A DNA stretch of 12,576 bases from an uncultured Eubacteriaceae bacterium. GTDB lineage: Bacteria; Bacillota; Clostridia; Lachnospirales; Lachnospiraceae. A program made the translations under genes and the position numbers. The notes beneath the pieces were generated by a model. That model was not told the DNA's origin. It saw only the letters and a list, made by a program, of their open reading frames with translations, and searched no databases. This document shows, piece by piece, positions 7,320-12,576 of this stretch; the first letter of the stretch is position 1, and every line of letters begins with the position of its first letter. Location: NCBI GenBank assembly GCA_945938055.1, contig CAMEUH010000053.1:1-12576 (forward strand), read 5' to 3'.

Positions 7320-7883
7320 CTAATTTTTTTTATCCCGTATATATTTTTCCAAATCCACTGTCAGAAAACTGATGTAACACTTTTCTTCCGGTGCCCCATA
7401 AGCAATCTGTGTTTCCCTGGATGCCGTACTGCTTCCGATAAACGCATCTGCCCGGCTGATAATGTATTTTCTGCAAAGTCTTTGTATTCTACTGATATTT
7501 TTTTCAGAATTCAGTGTTCCGTCTGTCCAGCTGATGTACTTTACCTTATGTTTACGACACCAATGCATCGCCATGAGAATTGTGGGATTATACTCCATTG
7601 CCACTACCACATCCGGCTTTAATCCATCCAGTGCTTTCCCCACACCATAGGGAATATAAATGTCATGCTCATCATAGCGTTTCTTAATCTTAATATTATG
7701 AGATTTCAAAAATGTAGAATTCTGAATCCTGTCCTCGTCTGCATGCCACTGTCTGGAAGTATTCCTTACGCTGGAATAAATAATGTGAAATTCATATTTC
7801 TTTACATTCTCCTGCAGATAATGAAAAAAATCAACCCTGTACGGAGACGGAATGTTCGTTATGATTACAACTTTCTTCAACAT
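7320..7883 (-). CDS. N-terminal half of the split GT4 glycosyltransferase
   Basis: The 187 codons before the amber stop encode the complete N-terminal, acceptor-side Rossmann domain. It opens with MLKKVVIITNIPSPYR, has a DVVVAMEYNP strand-loop at residues 92-101, an ISWTDGTLNSEKN segment at 118-130, and an ADAFIGSSTASRE segment at about 146-157. It ends just after TVDLEKYIRDKKN. The donor-binding domain is absent, so alone it should not transfer sugar. It overlaps the end of the polymerase gene by 53 bases. Confidence 0.7.
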   Translation of the reverse strand: MLKKVVIITNIPSPYRVDFFHYLQENVKKYEFHIIYSSVRNTSRQWHADEDRIQNSTFLKSHNIKIKKRYDEHDIYIPYGVGKALDGLKPDVVVAMEYNPTILMAMHWCRKHKVKYISWTDGTLNSEKNISRIQRLCRKYIISRADAFIGSSTASRETQIAYGAPEEKCYISFLTVDLEKYIRDKKN

Positions 7884-9009
7884 CATCACCTCTTACAAGA
7901 TTCCCGTCAAAAATTACCCATGCAAGCAATAATGCAAATGGATTAACGGTAGGGTTTAACGGAAACTCTTCCATGAATGCATACACACAAAGTATCGCAA
8001 ATAAAATCAGTTCTATGTCATAACGTTTCTGATAAAGCTTTCTTAACAGGTAAAAAGCGCCCAGTACATAAATAATCAGCATGACAAGTCCCGAATACAA
8101 ATAGATGGTTACATAAAGATTATCCACAATCTCCAGAATTTCTCCTGCATTATTCAGCCAGAATTCATAGGTATTACCAAAAAGCGTGAATGGATAAAGC
8201 TTTAAATAATAATTCATGATAAAAATTCTTCCGGTCAGTGCATGATTAATTTCATACATAATCTTGGTCTTTCCAAAAAGCTCATAAAGATATGGCAGGA
8301 GAAAGCTTAGTAACACCATCACAAACGGAGCAAACGTATAGACATAATATAATCTCTTCTTTACCTTCTCTTTCAGGATAAATTTATCCAGAGCGATGAG
8401 CAGCCACATTCCAAAAAATAGCAGATATCCCGTTCGGCTATGGGTAGCATCATAAGTCCAGAACATCAGAATATTGGTCAGCAAAAACTCCTTGATTCCA
8501 AGCTTTTCATAACGAATGTATATATAGAGAGCCGCAATGATAAACATATTTACAAACAATACATTAAAATCCGAATATCCATATGTATGATATGCTTCTC
8601 CCGTTGCAGCATTAATAACCTGAATATTATCCTGAAAATATCCCATCATGGAACCAAGGACAGCAATCAATGAGCCAATGGCATGTACCACCAGCGTCTT
8701 CTTGCAAAGATCCCTGAAATTGATTCCTTTCATTCCCGCAATGGAAATTGCCGCCAGAAAATAAGTCTGCTCCTTTGCCCGCAAAAAACCAATCAGGCTT
8801 AAAAGAACCAGCGCAATAACAATCATGAGTTCCGTCGGCTGATATTCCGTATATATGATTTTCAAAGCAAGAAATACCAACGAAATTACAAAAATAATCA
8901 AGAACGCCCTATTATTCGAGCCAAGTCCCAATGCCTTGAGTCCTACCATGGTAAGAAAATACATGTAATATGCAATTCGTGCATTTCTATTTTTTATGGT
9001 TCTTTCCAC
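7831..9009 (-). CDS. Wzy-like O-antigen/capsule repeat-unit polymerase
   Basis: A 392-residue integral membrane protein with about ten hydrophobic segments, typical of Wzy/O-antigen ligase-like proteins, which are poorly conserved. Supporting details are the SRTGYLLFF helix start (192-200), a large outer loop between about 245 and 300 containing HALTGRIFIMNYY (256-268) and LFGNTYEFW, and VDNLYVTIYLYSGL (295-308) entering the next helix. This LTGR...FG...DN-Y pattern recurs in Wzy proteins. It would join undecaprenyl-diphosphate-linked repeats on the outer face. Translation starts at GTG (9009), with GGAGAG five bases upstream. That start lies inside the TagA-like gene, overlapping it by 23 bases; the 3' end overlaps the next glycosyltransferase by 53 bases. 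Both overlaps suggest translational coupling. An O-antigen ligase or a different membrane role is the main alternative. Confidence 0.7.
   Translation of the reverse strand: MERTIKNRNARIAYYMYFLTMVGLKALGLGSNNRAFLIIFVISLVFLALKIIYTEYQPTELMIVIALVLLSLIGFLRAKEQTYFLAAISIAGMKGINFRDLCKKTLVVHAIGSLIAVLGSMMGYFQDNIQVINAATGEAYHTYGYSDFNVLFVNMFIIAALYIYIRYEKLGIKEFLLTNILMFWTYDATHSRTGYLLFFGMWLLIALDKFILKEKVKKRLYYVYTFAPFVMVLLSFLLPYLYELFGKTKIMYEINHALTGRIFIMNYYLKLYPFTLFGNTYEFWLNNAGEILEIVDNLYVTIYLYSGLVMLIIYVLGAFYLLRKLYQKRYDIELILFAILCVYAFMEEFPLNPTVNPFALLLAWVIFDGNLVRGDDVEESCNHNEHSVSVQG
7889..7893 (-). promoter_or_regulatory. Ribosome binding site fixing the start of the split GT4 gene
   Basis: AGAGG on the minus strand lies five bases before the ATG at 7883. 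Three potential starts (GTG, ATG, ATG) follow one another in frame; this spacing favours the last, giving MLKKVVIITN. It lies within the end of the polymerase gene. Confidence 0.5.
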
Positions 9010-9754
9010 TGATACTCTCCATTATAATCAAAAAAATAAACTTAATATTCGTCACAAAATACCGTTTGAATAACCGTCCAGGATCCTGCATGAGCCGATA
9101 CAGCCATTCCAGTGAACACTTCTGCATCCACGCCGGTGCACGTTTAATGACCTCTGCATGATAATCAAATCCGGCACCCACACCAATCATGACTGCATGT
9201 ATCTTATCCCGATGATCATACATCCAGCGTTCCTGTTTCGGTGCACCAAGCCCCACCCAGACAATATCCGGCTGTGACTCATTAATCCTGCGGATCATTT
9301 CTGTATCCTCTTCCTCTGTTAATGGTCGAAAAGGAGGAGAATACATTCCTGCTATCGGAATGCCAGGATACTTCTTTGGCAGTTTTTCTGCAAGAAGCTG
9401 TAATGTTTCTTCCTTTCCACCATAAAAATATTGCTTTAAAGGCATACGCCCGGACAATGCAAAAATTTCTCCCATCAAATCCGGTCCTGTTACACGCTGT
9501 GCATCCAAAAATCCCCTTTTTCTGCTCACTACTGATAATGGCTTCCCATCCGGCAAAGCCATCGCTGCACTGTTCTGAATACGATTATAGGATTCATCAT
9601 CATGCGACATTACCGTCGTGTGAACATTGGAAACACAGATATAACTTCCTCTTAAGGCCTCCAGATTTTCTATTATATACTCTACTGTTTCCTGCATGGA
9701 TGTGACATTAATATTGGTGTCCAGAATCCTGCAATATCTCAATTCTTTTCCCAT
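8987..9754 (-). CDS. WecG/TagA/CpsF-family (GT26) glycosyltransferase
   Basis: A 255-residue protein of normal length for GT26, whose members add a sugar to an undecaprenyl-diphosphate-linked first sugar (for example TagA adds ManNAc to GlcNAc). Visible signatures are SNVHTTV (42-48), the conserved aspartate in LPDGKPLSVVSR (67-78, D69), RVTGPDL (87-93) and VGLGAPKQERW (167-177). It also has the basic C-terminal appendage SLEWLYRLMQDPGRLFKRYF (214-233), which in this family contacts the membrane. The product should act on the inner membrane face as the second step of repeat-unit assembly. The start at 9754 has an AGG five bases upstream and lies 21 bases after the preceding gene. The TAG stop lies within the polymerase gene. 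Which sugar is transferred cannot be read here, so no specific gene name is given. Confidence 0.9.
   Translation of the reverse strand: MGKELRYCRILDTNINVTSMQETVEYIIENLEALRGSYICVSNVHTTVMSHDDESYNRIQNSAAMALPDGKPLSVVSRKRGFLDAQRVTGPDLMGEIFALSGRMPLKQYFYGGKEETLQLLAEKLPKKYPGIPIAGMYSPPFRPLTEEEDTEMIRRINESQPDIVWVGLGAPKQERWMYDHRDKIHAVMIGVGAGFDYHAEVIKRAPAWMQKCSLEWLYRLMQDPGRLFKRYFVTNIKFIFLIIMESISGKNHKK
9015..9020 (-). promoter_or_regulatory. Ribosome binding site deciding the GTG start of the polymerase
   Basis: GGAGAG on the minus strand, five bases before the GTG at 9009 and inside the coding end of the TagA-like gene. It supports GTG over the next in-frame ATG (8964), which would remove 15 residues. 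Confidence 0.55.
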
Positions 9755-9775
9755 ACCAACCTGCCTGAACCGATT

Positions 9776-10555
9776 TTATTCATAAAGTATCTGATAATAC
9801 CGATAATTATCCGTATCACCACAATATCTGCAGCCAAAATCCTCCGGATTCTGGACCAGCTTATGATAATCCATATTAAAGATAATGTTATTGACCTCGT
9901 ATTTTCTTGCAAGTTCAATAATCAATTTCACATCCGGTTCTTCTTTACACATTTCCTCATAAATGGTCTGAATCTCCGGCGACTCAATTCCAGACATGTA
10001 TCCTTCCGCATCTCTTCCATAGAGCAGACGATAATGTGATGAATACTGTCTCATGGAGCAATACAATTCATTCGGTACAATAATGGTTGGATACCATGAA
10101 TCCGTTGAATAATGAGCTATATTATAACCTATTTCCTCCACAGCCTTCGGAAGCTTGTACCAGTTCTTGCGAAAGGAAAAATTATCCCGTGAATAAATAA
10201 ATTTTCCTCCGATAACAATCAGAACCAGTACCATTACCAGACACCAGAATGACTGGAATCGCTCCTTAAAGGAAAAAATAATCCTGGTTGCTACATATGC
10301 ATTGATAATCGTTGCCGGAAAAATCCACAGAACTCTCCAGTATGTTCCAAAAAAATATTTATAATACATGGTTTTGATAAAAAACGGATTAAAGAAAATA
10401 AGCAGTAATACTGCCGGAAAAACAGCCAGAACTGCCCTCTTTCTTTTGTCCTTTACCAACAAATATATCATTGCCGCATAAGCAAAATAAACATACAATC
10501 CGCTTCCAACAAATTTTGCATATTCCTGCCATGCCGCCAGTATTAATTCAAGCAT
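9776..10555 (-). CDS. Membrane protein resembling the C-terminal half of DUF6077-like proteins
   Basis: A 259-residue protein with four hydrophobic segments (about 20-35, 41-60, 72-93 and 102-120) followed by a soluble domain (121-259) predicted outside the cell. The segment GTYWRVLWIFPATIINAY (70-87), and VPNELYCSMRQYSSHYRLLYGRD (160-182) in the soluble domain, recall the second half of large Clostridia membrane proteins of the DUF6077 type. The gene is in the same frame as its upstream neighbour, only 18 bases away. Together they would give a protein of about 620 residues, the size I expect for a full-length relative. It has its own ribosome binding site (AAGGA seven bases before the ATG), so it is translated as a separate polypeptide. 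Function is unknown; a GT-C-like role in surface glycan assembly is inferred from location only. Confidence 0.6.
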   Translation of the reverse strand: MLELILAAWQEYAKFVGSGLYVYFAYAAMIYLLVKDKRKRAVLAVFPAVLLLIFFNPFFIKTMYYKYFFGTYWRVLWIFPATIINAYVATRIIFSFKERFQSFWCLVMVLVLIVIGGKFIYSRDNFSFRKNWYKLPKAVEEIGYNIAHYSTDSWYPTIIVPNELYCSMRQYSSHYRLLYGRDAEGYMSGIESPEIQTIYEEMCKEEPDVKLIIELARKYEVNNIIFNMDYHKLVQNPEDFGCRYCGDTDNYRYYQILYE

Positions 10556-10573
10556 AATCGTTTCCTTTTACCA

Positions 10574-11650
10574 TCAGATAAATAATTTTGCACCAAATGC
10601 ATACAAAAAACCATAAATAACACATGGAATCAAAGCAATCCAGAGACTCACCATACCCTTAAGATTCTTCTTCGCCACGGCATAAATCAATGAAATAATT
10701 CCCCAGAACATTGCTGTGAGGATAATTCCAAATCCCGACGTGAGGCACGCACCACAACAAGTCATGGCAATCACGGCATACTCACGCCATGTTCCACTTC
10801 CCTCACTTTGAAATAATTCCAACGCCAGCATAACCTGAATTGGAACGAAAATTGCAGCATACAATGCCTTTCCCTGCCAGATTCTAAAAAGCAGGAACGC
10901 ACCCGCATTATAAACCGAATATCCGCTAAACAAATGAATGGCACTAATCAGTCCAAGAAAAATCAGCCGTTTCTCGTCCCTTTTCTCTTCTTCTCCAAAC
11001 AGACAGCCTGCCAGGAGCCAATAGACCGCATATGCCAGTGGAATGAAAAACAACGGGACAACACTATGCATGAAGATTGCAGGATGAATCATGGTAACCT
11101 TGCTAATCACTGCCCAGAACATAATCCATGGCGACACCATGTCTTTAAAGACCTCTGATACCCGGCTATACATCATTTCTCCTGTTACCGGATTTTCCTC
11201 AAACATCATGTCCTTTTCCACTGCCGCAACCGCACTGGGAACAAATCTTGCATCGTCATCATCCACATGTTCAAAATAGCACAACATAAAACCCTGCATC
11301 AGGATACTAAGAATTACCAAAAGTCCAAGAAGTCCTTTCTTCCTAATCTTAAGAGGAATTCCTTTGACCTCTTTCAGAAGATTCTGCAGATTCTTTGATA
11401 TTCCAGCTATCAGCTCTGCGACAATCAGCGCAACATACGTATAAAATAACGTATGAAATGCACAATCTCCAATAATCATTGGTACTGCCATTAACTGCAG
11501 CTGTGCAAACATCAAAACAATTCCAAATACCCAGTCCGCCAGCAAATGTCCCCTAAATCGTTCACCCATATATCCGGTAATCATTCTTCCCAAAACCACC
11601 GGTACCACGATGAACGAAATGATAACCAGAATGCCCTTTAAAACTATCAT
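10574..11650 (-). CDS. DUF6077-like polytopic membrane protein
   Basis: A 358-residue protein with about nine hydrophobic segments. After the fourth lies an acidic loop HVDDDDARFVPSAV (128-141), the placement expected for the catalytic or metal-binding loop of GT-C-like membrane enzymes. FRIWQGKALYA (255-265) is a motif I associate with DUF6077 proteins. It ends abruptly in a hydrophobic segment (GFLYAFGAKLFI), and the next gene continues in the same frame after two in-frame stops with similar membrane topology, so the pair looks like a split long protein. The start at 11650 has GGGG eight bases upstream and follows the co-polymerase stop by 19 bases. It is probably a polysaccharide assembly component. 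The family call is from motif memory and the biochemical role is unknown. Confidence 0.6.
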   Translation of the reverse strand: MIVLKGILVIISFIVVPVVLGRMITGYMGERFRGHLLADWVFGIVLMFAQLQLMAVPMIIGDCAFHTLFYTYVALIVAELIAGISKNLQNLLKEVKGIPLKIRKKGLLGLLVILSILMQGFMLCYFEHVDDDDARFVPSAVAAVEKDMMFEENPVTGEMMYSRVSEVFKDMVSPWIMFWAVISKVTMIHPAIFMHSVVPLFFIPLAYAVYWLLAGCLFGEEEKRDEKRLIFLGLISAIHLFSGYSVYNAGAFLLFRIWQGKALYAAIFVPIQVMLALELFQSEGSGTWREYAVIAMTCCGACLTSGFGIILTAMFWGIISLIYAVAKKNLKGMVSLWIALIPCVIYGFLYAFGAKLFI

Positions 11651-11669
11651 TTATTTTTCCCCATGTTTC

Positions 11670-12576
11670 CTATTCCACGTAAATTAATCCAAGACACTCA
11701 ATATGATTCTCCCTGAAATTATATTTGAGCTTGTCCACTTCTGCTTCATGAACATGACCACAGCTTGCCACAACAATCACCGTATCACAAACCGTACTAA
11801 GATTCAGTCCTGCTGCTGAAGTTGTAATCGCCGGGCAGTCAACCAGCACATAATCAAACTGTTCCTTTAGCTCAGAAAGTGCTTTCGGCAGTGCATCATT
11901 GGTAAATAAATCCATATCCTCCGGTGCTGCCTGTGACCACACAATTTTCTTAACAGAATCCTTTTCTGCATTCTGAATCATATCCTTAACCTGTTTTCTG
12001 CCAAGGATATACTGGTATAAATCATTTTCTTCCACAACCTGCCCGTCAGCGATTTGAATCACCACAGCACTCTTTCCATTCACGGCAAGATTACCTGCCA
12101 GTTCCTCCACCGTCTGCTTCCGATATTCATAATCCGTTGCCGACACCACGGAAAGAATTTCTGCTTCTTTCATTCGCTTAATGATCCGCTTGTATTCTTC
12201 TTTATCCTTTCCATCCTTATCCACACTGCCAAGTAATGAAAGTCCATAACACTGAAGCACTTCATTTTTCGTTCTTAAAACAGTACTAATCAGAACATAA
12301 AATACAACTGCAACAGCGCCGAGAACCACACCTATGATTCCACCCAGAATGCCTTGCTTAATCACGTCCTTCTTGGTTATCCGCTTATCCTTTCCTTCCT
12401 CCAGGGTAATGGATTTTTCCAGGACATACGCCTTGGCATGCGGTTTATCAATTAATACAATACTGTCTTTTCCAAATTTTTCTTCAAATATCTCAAATAC
12501 AATTTCACATAAATCTTCCGTAAGCCCAACCACCGTTTCCTGATTCATGCCGATGAGAGAACCTTCCACACTGATT
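11670..12576 (-). CDS. Wzz/CpsC-like polysaccharide co-polymerase fused to a degenerate BY-kinase-like domain, 5' end outside the window
   Basis: The frame is open to the right edge, giving 301 visible residues; an in-frame GTG at 12569 is probably internal. Residues 1-66 look like the end of the extracytoplasmic domain of a chain-length determinant. One transmembrane helix follows (about 75-98, GILGGIIGVVLGAVAVVFYVLI). The cytoplasmic part (105-301) has the layout of a bacterial tyrosine kinase (CpsD/Wzc ATPase). It includes VVSATDYEYRKQTVEELAGNLA where ITSPxPGEGKST-NLA is expected, and a Walker B-like DYVLVDCPA (241-249). The P-loop glycine/lysine and the Walker A' aspartate are absent (AVVIQIADG), and there is no C-terminal tyrosine cluster. 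It is therefore probably catalytically dead, serving as a structural regulator of chain length. It ends in TAG, 19 bases before the next gene. Confidence 0.75.
   Translation of the reverse strand, partial: ISVEGSLIGMNQETVVGLTEDLCEIVFEIFEEKFGKDSIVLIDKPHAKAYVLEKSITLEEGKDKRITKKDVIKQGILGGIIGVVLGAVAVVFYVLISTVLRTKNEVLQCYGLSLLGSVDKDGKDKEEYKRIIKRMKEAEILSVVSATDYEYRKQTVEELAGNLAVNGKSAVVIQIADGQVVEENDLYQYILGRKQVKDMIQNAEKDSVKKIVWSQAAPEDMDLFTNDALPKALSELKEQFDYVLVDCPAITTSAAGLNLSTVCDTVIVVASCGHVHEAEVDKLKYNFRENHIECLGLIYVE

Larger units (their letters stand above)
6780..7883 (-). pseudogene. GT4-family glycosyltransferase interrupted by an in-frame amber stop
   Basis: Read through a single TAG at 7320-7322, this frame encodes a complete GT4 enzyme of about 367 residues, normal family length. 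The N-terminal domain starts MLKKVVIITNIPSPYRVDFF; the C-terminal domain has the phosphate-binding segment GGLIVRKGVDLL and the donor-binding motif REDCFGLVTLEAM. Both halves are in the same frame with no base gained or lost, so one substitution (for example CAG or AAG to TAG) explains the break. The stop falls in the interdomain linker, straight after DKKN and a run of eight A's. Motifs in both halves look well conserved, implying a recent lesion, a sequencing error or a functional split. Other genes here end in TAG, which argues against amber recoding. The ATG at 7883 is chosen over an in-frame ATG at 7886 and GTG at 7889 because AGAGG sits five bases upstream. Confidence 0.8.

Noticed and set aside
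7320..7322. Amber codon recoding (pyrrolysine or suppressor readthrough)
   Set aside because: TAG is used as an ordinary stop by the GT39-like, TagA-like and co-polymerase genes in this window, and no recoding element is visible. Simple nonsense mutation is more likely.
7324..7331. Run of eight A's (coding strand) as a transcriptional slippage site bypassing the stop
   Set aside because: The two halves are already in the same frame, so a slip of one base would move translation out of frame with the downstream domain.
1..12576. CRISPR array, tRNA, rRNA, insertion sequence or attachment site
   Set aside because: No regularly spaced repeats, cloverleaf-like sequences, transposase or integrase motifs were seen; nearly the whole window is protein-coding.

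Overview
The window is part of a cell-surface polysaccharide (exopolysaccharide/capsule) biosynthesis locus from a low-GC Gram-positive bacterium, most likely a gut clostridium of the Lachnospiraceae. This placement rests on moderately AT-rich codon use, strong AGGAG-type ribosome binding sites, TATAAT-type promoters and recognisable families (a DUF6077-like membrane protein pair, a TagA/WecG-type GT26 enzyme, a CpsC/CpsD-like co-polymerase). It is an inference; there is no rRNA or other taxonomic marker here.

Layout. (i) From the right edge to 5026, seven tightly spaced or overlapping minus-strand loci form one apparent operon whose start lies outside the window. In transcription order they are: the 3' part of a Wzz/CpsC-like co-polymerase with a degenerate tyrosine-kinase-like domain; two membrane proteins that look like halves of one DUF6077-like protein; a TagA/WecG/CpsF glycosyltransferase; a Wzy-like polymerase; a GT4 glycosyltransferase interrupted by an in-frame amber stop; and a PglK/MsbA-like ABC exporter. 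(ii) 2885-5007 is a two-gene plus-strand island (a GT4 and a GT-A glycosyltransferase) with its own good promoter, running head-on into the end of the operon. (iii) 1090-2700 is a minus-strand GT39-like polytopic glycosyltransferase divergent from the island, followed by a hairpin terminator. (iv) 1-924 is the 5' part of a predicted GT-D-type glycosyltransferase with its own promoter.

How the parts may fit together (inference). Cytoplasmic enzymes (GT26, GT4s, the GT-A enzyme, the GT-D protein) would build an oligosaccharide on a polyprenyl carrier. The ABC exporter is the only flippase candidate in view, the Wzy-like protein would polymerise repeats outside the membrane, and the co-polymerase would set chain length. 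The GT39-like protein and the DUF6077-like pair are candidate GT-C-type enzymes acting at the outer membrane face. The initiating phosphoglycosyltransferase and any Wzx are not in the window.

No tRNA, rRNA, CRISPR array, insertion sequence or phage gene was seen. No gene-free stretch exceeds 300 bases. The most notable points are the glycosyltransferase broken exactly between its two Rossmann domains, the co-polymerase kinase domain lacking a Walker A motif, the split membrane protein pair, and the inverted, independently promoted two-gene island.
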